Source: Salirhabdus euzebyi (GTDB lineage Bacteria > Bacillota > Bacilli > Bacillales > Alkalibacillaceae). From it: DNA of 64,000 nt. A program made the translations under genes and the position numbers. Location: the NCBI RefSeq assembly GCF_014207435.1, contig NZ_JACHGH010000001.1, forward strand, positions 124,001 to 188,000. Reading direction: 5' to 3'. Shown here one piece after another: positions 49,783-57,921 of this stretch (positions are counted from its first letter, which is position 1; every line of letters begins with the position of its first letter). The notes under the pieces were generated by a model. That model was not told the DNA's origin. It did not search any database and saw only the letters and a list, made by a program, of their open reading frames with translations.

Positions 49783-49787
49783 ACATA

Positions 49788-51374
49788 TTATAAATCGATC
49801 GTCATTAGATCATGGATATCATGAACTTCTTTAAGCTGCTTCAAAACCTTTTCTTCAATTTGGCGGTCAACGGTCAGCATCATAATCGCATCTCCGCCGA
49901 TGTCCGATCTTCCTACTTGCATCGTTGCAATGTTGACGTCGAACTGGGCTAATAGGGTACCAACTCGACCGATTGCTCCTGGTTGGTCCTTATGTCGAAC
50001 GAGGACAAGGTGACCAGTTGGGACAACGTCGACACTGTATGCATCAACCTTTACAATACGAGTGCCAAGTCCGTTTAAAAGTGTACCTGAGACTCTAGAA
50101 GAACCTGATTTTGTCTTCACTTCCACGGTTAAAAGGTTAGTGAATCCTTTGCTAGAAGTAGTTTTTTGCTCGTTGATTGTAATGCCTTTTTTATTGGCAA
50201 AATACGTTGCGTTTACATCATTTACGTGATCACCTAGATAACGTTTCAGTAATCCTTTTACGGTATTTCGTGTTAGGGGTGAAACGTCTAGTTTTGTTAA
50301 ATCTCCTGAGTAAAAAATACTCACTTCCTCAATGACCTCTTTCGTCGTATGAGCGATAAATGTACCGAGCTTTTCTGATAAGTTAAAGTATGGCTCGATT
50401 CGCTTCATTACTTCTGCTGGTAGGGAAGGTAGGTTTACCGGATTTTTTGCTACTCCACCGTTTAATATATTGATGACATCATGGCTTACATCAATTGCTA
50501 CATTTTCCTGTGCTTCAACGGTGCTTGCTCCAAGGTGAGGGGTTGCAATTACTTCTGGTAGCTCGATTAGTTTAAAGTTTTTAATTGGTTCCTCTTCAAA
50601 AACATCCAGTGCAGCACCTGCTACTTTTTTCTGCACAATCGCGTCATAGAGTGCTTCTTCATCAATGATACCGCCACGAGCACAGTTAATAATCTGTACA
50701 CCGGTTTTCATTTTAGCGAAGGCTTCTTTATTAATTAAATGCTTCGTTTGTTTTAAAAGAGGAGTATGAACCGTAATAAAGTCGGCTTTTTCCAAAACTT
50801 CATCTAATGTTGCGTACTGAATACCCATTTTTTCTGCTTTCTCTTCTGTTAAATAAGGATCAAACGCAATGACGTTTAAACGTTGACCTTTTGCGCGATA
50901 AGCAACTTCTGCACCAATTCTACCTAAGCCGATAATGCCGAACGTTTTTCCTTTAAGCTCCACCCCAACATAGGATTTGCGGTCCCAGCGATGCTGTTTT
51001 ATGGCGTAATGTGCTTGCGGTATATTACGTGCTAGAGACATTAACATGGCAATCGTGTGCTCGGCAGCTGAATTCGTATTCCCATCAGGAGCGTTAACAA
51101 CGATGACCCCGTGCTCTGTGGCGGCATCTAAATCTATATTGTCGACACCTACACCAGCACGACCGACTACTTTTAAACGGGTTCCTTTTTCCAACACTTC
51201 TTTTGTTACTTGCGTTTGGCTGCGGACGAGTAATGCATCATATTGGTCGATACAATCTAGAAGCTCTTCAGGAGTCAGCTTCGTTTCAACTGTAATAGAG
51301 ACATTTTCTGCATCGCGTAAAGGTTTAATACCTTCTTCGCTTAATGGATCACTGATTAAAATATTAAAGGTCAT
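49788..51374 (-). CDS. serA: D-3-phosphoglycerate dehydrogenase
   Basis: SerA performs the first step of serine synthesis. The 528-residue protein has the catalytic/NAD domain (VVGRAGVGVDNID, nucleotide loop GLGRIGAEVAYRAKG near 147, NCARGGIIDEEAL, and the His-Glu relay TPHLGASTVEAQENVA). An intervening ASB domain and a C-terminal ACT domain (VLVRHKDQPGAIGRVGTLLA) complete the long form, usual in bacilli and open to serine feedback. It overlaps the upstream aminotransferase gene by 11 bases and shares its T-box leader. Confidence 0.96.
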   Translation of the reverse strand: MTFNILISDPLSEEGIKPLRDAENVSITVETKLTPEELLDCIDQYDALLVRSQTQVTKEVLEKGTRLKVVGRAGVGVDNIDLDAATEHGVIVVNAPDGNTNSAAEHTIAMLMSLARNIPQAHYAIKQHRWDRKSYVGVELKGKTFGIIGLGRIGAEVAYRAKGQRLNVIAFDPYLTEEKAEKMGIQYATLDEVLEKADFITVHTPLLKQTKHLINKEAFAKMKTGVQIINCARGGIIDEEALYDAIVQKKVAGAALDVFEEEPIKNFKLIELPEVIATPHLGASTVEAQENVAIDVSHDVINILNGGVAKNPVNLPSLPAEVMKRIEPYFNLSEKLGTFIAHTTKEVIEEVSIFYSGDLTKLDVSPLTRNTVKGLLKRYLGDHVNDVNATYFANKKGITINEQKTTSSKGFTNLLTVEVKTKSGSSRVSGTLLNGLGTRIVKVDAYSVDVVPTGHLVLVRHKDQPGAIGRVGTLLAQFDVNIATMQVGRSDIGGDAIMMLTVDRQIEEKVLKQLKEVHDIHDLMTIDL

Positions 51375-52533
51375 TTGTTTCCACCTCTCTATCCAAGTAA
51401 ACTGCTTGAGCTGCAGCTACTCCTTTTCCAAGATCTATTTTCTTGCCAACAAGAATTAATCCTAATTCAATTAAGCTAATATATTGGAAAACATCCGCTG
51501 GAGAGCAGTAGCCCATGTGGCCGATTCGAAATATTTTTCCTTTTAAATGCTGTTGTCCACCTGCTAGTGTTAAACCAAACTTCTTTTTTACGACTTTTCG
51601 AAATTGCTCTGGATCAAAATCAGTCGGTTGAACAGCCGTTACCGTTGGTGAAGCGGCTTGATCAGATGTTAATAGTGGTAAATCAAGGGCTTTACAAGCA
51701 GCTCTCGTCATTTCCATCATGAGTTGATGGCGTTCATACACTTGTTCTAACCCTTCCTCGTTGAACAATTCTAAAACTTGCTCCAACCCGTACAATAAGG
51801 AAACAGCTGGTGTATATGGTGTGGAGCTATTATCTAAATTTTTCTTATAGGCTTTTAAATCTAAATAGAAGCGGGGTTGGCTATTAGAATCAATTACGTC
51901 CCAAGCACGCTTACTAGCGGAAACAAAGGTTAAGCCAGCCGGTAGCATAAAGGCTTTTTGAGAACCTGTTACGAGTACGTCAATTCCCCATTCGTCCATT
52001 TTTGTTTCAACACCTGCTACACAAGATACCCCATCCACAATAAATAGCGCATTAGAGGATTGGTGAACCACCTCTGCTATTTCTTTTACTGGATTAAGGA
52101 CAGCTGTCGAAGTTTCACAGTACGTTGCAAAAACAGCTTTAATAGATGGGTGCTGTTCCAAGTAATTTTTCACTTCTTTTACATCGACTGCTTCTCCGTA
52201 GGTTACTTCTAAACGATGCGTTTTTCGTTCAAACGCATCACATATTTTGGCAAATCGATCACCGAAAGCTCCTGTAACAATAACGAGTACTTCGTCACCG
52301 GGCTGGGTTGCGTTCACAACAGCCGTTTCTAATCCGGCTGTTCCACTTCCTGCAATAATAAATACATCTTGTTTCGTTCCAAATACAGCTTGAAGGCCAG
52401 GTTGAAGCTTTTGAATAAGATCTTTACATTCTTGCCCTCTGTGACCAATCATCGGTTGAATCATTGCGCGCTCTACACTAGGAGGTATTGGTGTTGGTCC
52501 AGGAATTCGTAATAACTGTTGGTCGACTAACAT
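51364..52533 (-). CDS. PLP-dependent aminotransferase, serine-pathway class V
   Basis: The start ATG 52533 (MLVDQQLLRIPGPTPIPPSV) has AAAGGAG 8 bases upstream. The 389-residue class V aminotransferase has GPTPIPPSVERAMIQPMIGHRG, IIAGSGTAGLE and FIVDGVSCVAG. The PLP lysine is in VTGSQKAFMLPAGL near 190. Relatives act as serine-glyoxylate or phosphoserine aminotransferases. Being first in a T-box-controlled operon with serA, it likely supplies the transamination step of serine synthesis in place of, or beside, SerC. No serB is present. Confidence 0.88.
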   Translation of the reverse strand: MLVDQQLLRIPGPTPIPPSVERAMIQPMIGHRGQECKDLIQKLQPGLQAVFGTKQDVFIIAGSGTAGLETAVVNATQPGDEVLVIVTGAFGDRFAKICDAFERKTHRLEVTYGEAVDVKEVKNYLEQHPSIKAVFATYCETSTAVLNPVKEIAEVVHQSSNALFIVDGVSCVAGVETKMDEWGIDVLVTGSQKAFMLPAGLTFVSASKRAWDVIDSNSQPRFYLDLKAYKKNLDNSSTPYTPAVSLLYGLEQVLELFNEEGLEQVYERHQLMMEMTRAACKALDLPLLTSDQAASPTVTAVQPTDFDPEQFRKVVKKKFGLTLAGGQQHLKGKIFRIGHMGYCSPADVFQYISLIELGLILVGKKIDLGKGVAAAQAVYLDREVETNDL

Positions 52534-52565
52534 GAAAAATTCTCCTTTCTTTTTTAAGCAAATAA

Positions 52566-52838
52566 AAAAACTTTCCATCCCTTGGTATAAGGGGCGAAAA
52601 GTTTGTATTCACGCGGTACCACCCTTTTTCGCTACTCATCATATGAGCAGCCTTCATTGGTCCCATGCATAACGGGCATGCTTCCGAACAGATCTACTAA
52701 AAAATTCAATCTGCCTACTCCGAAGTGCTATCGATTGCGCCGAACACTGGTTTCCACCAACCACCAGCTCTCTGTCGTTCTAAACACAAAAGACTTATCT
52801 TCTTCACCGTATTTAAGTGTTAAAGTGTTGTAATTTTT
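52566..52838 (-). ncRNA. T-box riboswitch of the serine operon
   Basis: On the minus strand a leader of about 270 bases holds AGAGAGCTGGTGG (Stem I distal elements) and the invariant antiterminator sequence AAGGGTGGTACCGCG (complement of 52613-52627). A terminator follows: AACTTTTCGCCCCTT against AAGGGATGGAAAGTT, then seven T (ending near 52566). Uncharged tRNA pairs with the T-box and prevents termination. A likely specifier is AGC (complement of 52727-52729), a serine codon followed by A, consistent with the serA operon; I could not fold Stem I fully. Confidence 0.92.
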
Positions 52839-52842
52839 ATCT

Positions 52843-52870
52843 ATCATAACAGACTCAAAACAATTGTCAA
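52843..52870 (-). promoter_or_regulatory. SigA promoter of the T-box operon
   Basis: TTGACA (complement of 52865-52870), a 16-base spacer and TATGAT (complement of 52843-52848). Confidence 0.75.
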
Positions 52871-52948
52871 TGTTTTTAGAAAACTTTTTCTGAAATGTGC
52901 TAATGTATCCGTTTTCAATAATCTTTTGAAAAAATATTGAAAAAAAAC

Positions 52949-52977
52949 TGTAACAATTCGCAATAGTTGTACGTAGT
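52949..52977 (+). promoter_or_regulatory. ECF-type autoregulatory promoter TGTAAC-N17-CGTAGT
   Basis: TGTAAC at 52949-52954, a 17-base spacer, then CGTAGT at 52972-52977. This fits SigX/SigM-type consensus. It lies about 30 bases before the start of the sigma gene, so the sigma factor probably drives its own operon. Confidence 0.65.
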
Positions 52978-53006
52978 TAGGGTGAGGGGAAGGGGGAGCG
53001 AAAGTC

Positions 53007-53507
53007 ATTAAAAAGATAGATCACATATATGAAGCATATGTAAAAGACGTACATCGTTATTTGCTCTCTCTGAGTCGGGACCCTTATTTAGCAGAGGATT
53101 TAGTACAAGAGACTTTTTTTCGGGCTTATTTATATATGGAGCAATTAAATGAGGAAAAGGTGAAGATGTGGCTATTTCGTGTAGCTTATCACGCATTTAT
53201 TGATCATAAACGAAAACAGAAAAGAAGTGTCATTAAGGATAATGACTTTTTTGCACAGCTAAAAGAGGAACAATCAACAGAGGCTCAAGCCGTGTTAAAT
53301 GACCAAATAAGGGAGCTAAAGGTCTGGATAGATAAACTTCCAGAAAAACAAAAGAATGCTGTTTTATTAGTTGATTTTCATGATTTATCGTATAGTGATG
53401 CCTCAGCCATTATGGAAGTGTCTGTTGCACACGTTAAAATTCTTTTGTTTAGGGGAAGGCAATTTTTACGTCAACAAAAGGTAGAGAGGGTGGAATCCGA
53501 TGAGTGA
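53007..53507 (+). CDS. ECF RNA polymerase sigma factor with an apparent ATT start
   Basis: The conserved sequence IKKIDHIYEAYVKDVHRYLL begins at ATT 53007, 8 bases after the SD AGGGGGAG (52991-52998). No ATG, GTG or TTG occurs in frame between the upstream stop (52983) and TTG 53061, which would delete most of region 2.1. From ATT the product has 166 residues. Region 2 is LAEDLVQETFFRAYLYMEQL with MWLFRVAYHAFIDHKRKQKR; region 4 is LPEKQKNAVLLVDFHDLSYS with the helix after it. It overlaps the anti-sigma gene by 8 bases. A reading error of ATG cannot be excluded. Confidence 0.88.
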   Translation: MKKIDHIYEAYVKDVHRYLLSLSRDPYLAEDLVQETFFRAYLYMEQLNEEKVKMWLFRVAYHAFIDHKRKQKRSVIKDNDFFAQLKEEQSTEAQAVLNDQIRELKVWIDKLPEKQKNAVLLVDFHDLSYSDASAIMEVSVAHVKILLFRGRQFLRQQKVERVESDE

Positions 53508-54648
53508 AGACTTTAAAGAAAAACTGAAAAAATATGCTGAAGGAACATTATCTGAAGAAGAACAGATAGAAATAGAGAAAGAACTAGAAAAAATGGAATT
53601 ATATCATTCGTTCATGGATGAGCAACTTGGTGAAGATAAATACGATTCTGATTCTATTGATATGCAGAAAAAAGTAGTTCGAAAAGGGAAATGGAGAGCG
53701 AGATTCCATAATGCTTTTACCGTAATTGGCATTCTTTTTCTCCTGGGGTTTATTAGTACGCTTGCTACGAATGTTTATTATTCTTTAGGGGAACCGAGCC
53801 GCTCTGAAGTATTTCGGGATGTTATTCAATCCACCATCGCTGTTACGGAACCAAACTTGCAAATAAGAGGTAGTAGTACTTCAATCAATTGGTTAAATAT
53901 GGATTACACAGGAAATCTGGAAAAGAAAATTGGTGGTAGCTATGAAAAGTTTGGGGATTTTGAAATGGACTTTTTGTTTGGTTTGCCTTCTATTCCCGAT
54001 GTAGAGCTTGAAAAGGAAGAAACCCCTAACTTTTTCTATCCACCTTATGCTGAACAATTTAATGATGACGCAGAGTGGGCAATACTAGAAAATATACCTG
54101 AAGGAACGGTGGCAGAAGCTTTTGTTTCTTTAAATAAGCTTTATCCAACTGCTGAAGCGTTAAAGCTTTTTGAAAATAAAAATGTTGATGCTGTTTGGTT
54201 TGCTGTTGATACTGGTGTAGAAGGGGAGCAAGAGCATGGTTTCGGTCCAACTGATCCAATTGGTTTTCCGGAATACCCTATCTGGCATCCACAGGATTTA
54301 AAAATCACCTCACGTACAAAAGATAAGGCCGGTCTATTTGAATCCGTTGAAACAAGAAGCGGCTCCTACCCAACAATCGAAGAGTTCGGAAGTGCGGAAA
54401 TAAGAGATGAAAACTTTCTTGTTACGTTAGAACTAATAGCGCAATATGAATCGATTTCAAATATGGTGTACCGATTTTCTCCACTAAATTTAGAGTCAAG
54501 AATAAAATATATACAAGAAAATGGTGTTCACGTTTATGGAATTGTTGTAACAGGCCCATCGAAAGAACTATTACACTTGCAGCAAGAAGAATGGGTAGAA
54601 ACAATAACCATCGGGGAAGTTAGGCTTTGGAATTGGTATGATAAATAA
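53500..54648 (+). CDS. Anti-sigma factor with sigma-regulator N- and C-domains (YhdL-like)
   Basis: The 382-residue single-pass protein has a charged cytoplasmic head (FKEKLKKYAEGTLSEEEQIE), one membrane segment near 78-95 (AFTVIGILFLLGFISTLATN) and a large outer domain with WLNMDYTGNLEKKIGGSYEK and EGTVAEAFVSLNKLYPTAEA. ENGVHVYGIVVTGPSKELL lies near the end. This matches the Sigma_reg_N/Sigma_reg_C layout of YhdL, which restrains SigM in B. subtilis. It overlaps the sigma gene by 8 bases. Confidence 0.88.
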   Translation: MSEDFKEKLKKYAEGTLSEEEQIEIEKELEKMELYHSFMDEQLGEDKYDSDSIDMQKKVVRKGKWRARFHNAFTVIGILFLLGFISTLATNVYYSLGEPSRSEVFRDVIQSTIAVTEPNLQIRGSSTSINWLNMDYTGNLEKKIGGSYEKFGDFEMDFLFGLPSIPDVELEKEETPNFFYPPYAEQFNDDAEWAILENIPEGTVAEAFVSLNKLYPTAEALKLFENKNVDAVWFAVDTGVEGEQEHGFGPTDPIGFPEYPIWHPQDLKITSRTKDKAGLFESVETRSGSYPTIEEFGSAEIRDENFLVTLELIAQYESISNMVYRFSPLNLESRIKYIQENGVHVYGIVVTGPSKELLHLQQEEWVETITIGEVRLWNWYDK

Positions 54649-54770
54649 ACTCTAATACATGTACATGGATATATAAATTCACAAGGAAATAAAAGTATTA
54701 TTTGAGTATATTAAAAAGTGAATAATTAGTCCCGTTTCAACAAATGGTAAGCAAAAAAGAGGAGTTTAAT

Positions 54771-55781
54771 ATGGATCATAATCCTGATTTAACTTCAAGT
54801 GAATTAGCTGCTATTTGGTCATCATATATGGGGGATAGTCTTAATGTTTGTGTCATGAAACACTTCCTTAAAACAGTAGCAGATGAGGAAATAAAAGAAG
54901 TCATTCAATTTTCAAAAAGTCTCTCTGAAAAACATCTAGATACTTTAAGGTCCATTTTTGAAAAGGAAAACATACCTATTCCCCAAGGGTATTCTGACTC
55001 TGATGTAAACGAGTTAGCCCCAAAGTTATTTTCAGATATATTTTATTTGCGATATTTACAAATGATGGGTAGAAATGGAGCTCAACTAAATGGAACGGTA
55101 TTGGGCACAACGTATCGGGATGATATAAGGGAGTTTTATACAGGGACAACGAGTGAAAGTGTGCAGTTATATAACAAAGTTGTTGATTTAATGAAGGCTA
55201 AGGGGGTACTTATCCGGTCTCCTTATATTGCCTATAACAGCGAAAGAAAATTCGTTGATGATCCTACGTTTTTTGTTGGTCATTTTATGAAAAAAAAGAG
55301 ACCTTTACTTGCAGTGGAAATAACACATCTTGCTAATAACATTGAAATGAATTATGTAGGTAGAACACTTGTTGACGGGTTTGCTCAAGTAGTTCATTCT
55401 AAAGAAATTAGGGAACACATGCAAGAAGGATATATTCTAGCTAATGAAATAATTAATACATTGGAAAAATTTCTTAAGATGGAACACATTTCAACACCTG
55501 TATCTCCTGACTCAAACTTATCCAATAGTACCGTAGCCCCTTTTTCAGAAAAATTGATGTTGGGAGTAAATACTATGTTATCTGCCATATCAATAGGAAG
55601 TTTAGGACTAGGGGTTGGAGCAAGTGTGAGAAGTGATTTGATTACGGAATATGCTCAGTTAATTGTTCGGGTCGGTAGATTTAGTGTTGATACCGGTAAT
55701 ATTGCTATTAAACATCGATGGCTAGAAAAACCTCCGCAATTAGTGGATAGAGAGAAACTCCAGAATACAGACAAAAAATAA
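54771..55781 (+). CDS. DUF3231 family protein
   Basis: ATG 54771 has AGAGGAG 7 bases upstream. The 336-residue protein consists of two related helical halves, each beginning with a segment like LTSSELAAIWSSYMGDSLNV or FVDDPTFFVGHFMKKKRPLL and containing long amphipathic helices. This is the known double-repeat layout of DUF3231 proteins of spore-forming bacilli, whose function is unknown. It follows the anti-sigma gene by 122 bases and ends at a bidirectional terminator, so it may have its own promoter. Confidence 0.85.
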   Translation: MDHNPDLTSSELAAIWSSYMGDSLNVCVMKHFLKTVADEEIKEVIQFSKSLSEKHLDTLRSIFEKENIPIPQGYSDSDVNELAPKLFSDIFYLRYLQMMGRNGAQLNGTVLGTTYRDDIREFYTGTTSESVQLYNKVVDLMKAKGVLIRSPYIAYNSERKFVDDPTFFVGHFMKKKRPLLAVEITHLANNIEMNYVGRTLVDGFAQVVHSKEIREHMQEGYILANEIINTLEKFLKMEHISTPVSPDSNLSNSTVAPFSEKLMLGVNTMLSAISIGSLGLGVGASVRSDLITEYAQLIVRVGRFSVDTGNIAIKHRWLEKPPQLVDREKLQNTDKK

Positions 55782-55817
55782 AGATGACCTAGTTGAGCTA
55801 AGCAAAACGTGATGTTA

Positions 55818-55867
55818 AACCAAAGGGCTGGATAATAAGTAGTTTTATCCTGTTCCTTTGGTTTTTT
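55818..55867. terminator. Bidirectional terminator
   Basis: AACCAAAGG and CCTTTGGTT pair, with inner GGATAA / TTATCC, followed by a T run. It serves DUF3231 (+) and the DUF1129-like gene (-). Confidence 0.85.
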
Positions 55868-56543
55868 AATAAACCTTTTTATTTATTCGTTCCATCCATT
55901 TGGAAAGCACGATCAATATAATCCCCACAATTAAAAAGATATATCCATTTATTGTAATAGCGTAACCAAATGTAGGGATAAAGCTCATGAGAACAAGACT
56001 TCCGGTCATAACTAGTGCAATGAGAAATCCTATAAGGAAATTTTTTGGTTTTGATGTTTTTTTATAAATGGAAGAACGAATCCAAAAGAAAAAGAGTAGT
56101 AAAGTAGCAAATAGCATAGTTATGGTAAATGCAGTAATAAGGAGACTAGAACCTAAATAAAACGAATTATCTATTTCCATAAATAAACCGAAAATAATGT
56201 CTACAGATCCTCTACCTATAGCCATCCAACCTAAAAGCTGTAAAAAAATAAAGCCAGTAAAAATAATGGCATTTTTCTTGGATTCCTTTGGTAAATGCTT
56301 TATCAGCTCATCACAATACCCTTTTGGATCGTTACCAAATACTTCTTTGGCACTTTTCCCTTGCAATTGGGCATAAAAAAGGTGATCTAACAGTTCGATT
56401 AATAGTTCTTCAGTTTTTTGTTCAGATAATGTTAGATGGGAACGAATGTATACGACTATGTCCGTATAGTACATTTCATTCTCTTCGGTTAGTTGTTCAC
56501 GCTTTTCGTTATTCTGCTTTATTAATTCTTGTACATTCATCAT
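55866..56543 (-). CDS. DUF1129-like membrane protein
   Basis: The 225-residue product has a cytoplasmic helical head of about 95 residues (VQELIKQNNEKREQLTEENE, ELLDHLFYAQLQGKSAKEVF, DPKGYCDELIKHLP). Four or so membrane segments follow (IIFTGFIFLQLLGWMAIG, LLITAFTITMLFATLLLFFF, FLIGFLIALVMTGSLVLMSF, YIFLIVGIILIVLSKWM). Head and membrane layout fit DUF1129/HAAS-type proteins that accompany PadR regulators. Its start overlaps the PadR stop by ATGA, with AAAGGAGG just upstream. Confidence 0.78.
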   Translation of the reverse strand: MMNVQELIKQNNEKREQLTEENEMYYTDIVVYIRSHLTLSEQKTEELLIELLDHLFYAQLQGKSAKEVFGNDPKGYCDELIKHLPKESKKNAIIFTGFIFLQLLGWMAIGRGSVDIIFGLFMEIDNSFYLGSSLLITAFTITMLFATLLLFFFWIRSSIYKKTSKPKNFLIGFLIALVMTGSLVLMSFIPTFGYAITINGYIFLIVGIILIVLSKWMERINKKVY

Positions 56544-56863
56544 TTAGACCTCCTTTGAATTATTTTCTCTACAGGAAATTGAATACTTTGCCATTCCGAA
56601 TAAAATTCGTTCAAGGCAGTAATACCATTTTGAGTAAGCTTATAATATTTCCGTTTAGGGCCAGAGGGAGAGGGGCGCATTTCCCCTTCAATAAGTTTTT
56701 CTTTTTGAAGTCTGAGTAATATAGGATATATAGAACCCTCACTTACATCATTCAAACCAAATTGCTGGAGCTTAATAGATAATTTATAGCCATAAACAGC
56801 TTCCTGATCAATGATTGATAATATACAGCCTTCTAAGATTCCTTTAAGTAATTGGCTTCGCAA
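56540..56863 (-). CDS. PadR family transcriptional regulator
   Basis: The 107-residue winged-helix protein has the PadR core: GCILSIIDQEAVYGYKLSIK, SEGSIYPILLRLQKEKLIEG, and the wing PKRKYYKLTQNGITALNEF. The short form usually dimerises through the C-terminal helix and senses small ligands or a partner membrane protein. It is co-translated with the DUF1129-like gene. Two 19-bp palindromes 26-80 bases upstream are the likely autoregulatory operators. Confidence 0.92.
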   Translation of the reverse strand: MRSQLLKGILEGCILSIIDQEAVYGYKLSIKLQQFGLNDVSEGSIYPILLRLQKEKLIEGEMRPSPSGPKRKYYKLTQNGITALNEFYSEWQSIQFPVEKIIQRRSK

Positions 56864-56888
56864 GGACAGATGGTGTCACCCCAATCTT

Positions 56889-56907
56889 TATCTTGTTATA
56901 CAAGGTA
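56889..56907. promoter_or_regulatory. PadR operator 1
   Basis: TATCTTGTTATACAAGGTA, a near palindrome. Its reverse complement equals operator 2 apart from two central bases. Confidence 0.65.
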
Positions 56908-56924
56908 ATCATTCGAGAAAATGC

Positions 56925-56943
56925 TACCTTGTTAAACAAGATA
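56925..56943. promoter_or_regulatory. PadR operator 2
   Basis: TACCTTGTTAAACAAGATA, an inverted copy of operator 1, with centres 36 bases apart. Two sites suggest cooperative binding. Confidence 0.65.
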
Positions 56944-56981
56944 GCTAACTTCATTTTAAAGTCATTGGAAAAAATGCAATA

Positions 56982-57022
56982 AAAATAAAAACTAGCCTGA
57001 GGCAATGACGACTCAGACTAGT
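56982..57022 (-). terminator. Terminator of the metal ABC operon
   Basis: On the minus strand ACTAGTCTGAG pairs with CTCAGGCTAGT (one mismatch), followed by TTTTATTTTTATT. Confidence 0.85.
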
Positions 57023-57045
57023 AAAGTAAAGGGGATACCTTGCTA

Positions 57046-57921
57046 TCAAGTTTTTAACATTTTATTTCTTAACTTTTTTGTAAGAAAACCATACTTAGGA
57101 CTTAGAAACAAAGCAAAGAAAAACAGAACCCCAGTAGCACAAGCCATTGCTCCGGCTATGGAAACATTGAATAGTACGGCGGAAAAGTACCCTAGTACAG
57201 CAGACAATACCCCTATGAATCCACTTAGAAGTAACATGACAATAAATCGGTCCGTTAAGAGATACGCTGTTGCCCCTGGAACGATTAGCATCGCAACAAC
57301 TAAAATTGCACCAACTGCATCAAAAGAAGCAACAGTTGAAAGGGAAACCATTCCCATTAGCAAGTAGTGAATAAACATGATTGGTATCCCGATTAAAGCA
57401 GCATATTGTGGGTCGAATGTTGTGAGTTTAATTTCCTTGTAGAACAACATGATCAAGGCTACATTGATAAATAAAACAGCTCCAAGTAACCATACGGCTT
57501 TTGGTCCCATATTCATCCCGTTTAATTCAAATGTTTCCCATGGGATAAAAGCAATTTCTCCCATTAATGCGTGTTGTACATCTAAGTGTACGGAATCACC
57601 GACAAAGGATATGAGGACGACACCTAATGCAAATAGCGAAGTGAAAACAACGCCGATTGCTGCATCTGATTGCACGCCTGAGGAATCTAGTAGCTGTACG
57701 AATAAAGCAGTTAATAAACCAACAACGGCAGCACCAATTAACATAGGTAAACCGTTTAATGATTGGGTTACAAAGAATGCACCAACAATCCCTAGTAAAA
57801 CTGTGTGGCTAATTGCGTCGGCTAACATCGCCATCTTACGGAGTACTAATATGGCTCCTGTAATTCCACAGGTTATACCAACCAAACATCCTGTCAATAA
57901 AATCCAAGCACCATAGCTCAT
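57046..57921 (-). CDS. mntD: Manganese/zinc ABC transporter permease, second copy
   Basis: The 291-residue ABC-3 family permease has about eight membrane segments with GAILVLRKMAMLADAISHTVLLGIVGAF-type sequence near 22-50, the DAAIGVVFTSLFALGVVLIS block and the LALFTTFDPQYAALIGIP-like loop (KLTTFDPQYAALIGIP). It is the last gene of an ABC operon and overlaps the preceding permease gene by 4 bases. It is homologous to that gene, and the two presumably form a heterodimeric channel as MntC-MntD do. Confidence 0.88.
   Translation of the reverse strand: MSYGAWILLTGCLVGITCGITGAILVLRKMAMLADAISHTVLLGIVGAFFVTQSLNGLPMLIGAAVVGLLTALFVQLLDSSGVQSDAAIGVVFTSLFALGVVLISFVGDSVHLDVQHALMGEIAFIPWETFELNGMNMGPKAVWLLGAVLFINVALIMLFYKEIKLTTFDPQYAALIGIPIMFIHYLLMGMVSLSTVASFDAVGAILVVAMLIVPGATAYLLTDRFIVMLLLSGFIGVLSAVLGYFSAVLFNVSIAGAMACATGVLFFFALFLSPKYGFLTKKLRNKMLKT

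Noticed and set aside
56288-56719. 143-codon plus-strand frame opposite DUF1129 and PadR
   Set aside because: Both minus-strand genes have family features and SDs; the plus frame is their antisense shadow.
57449-57916. 155-codon plus-strand frame opposite the mntD permease
   Set aside because: Antisense of a well-supported permease gene, with low-complexity Thr/Asn/Pro composition typical of shadows.
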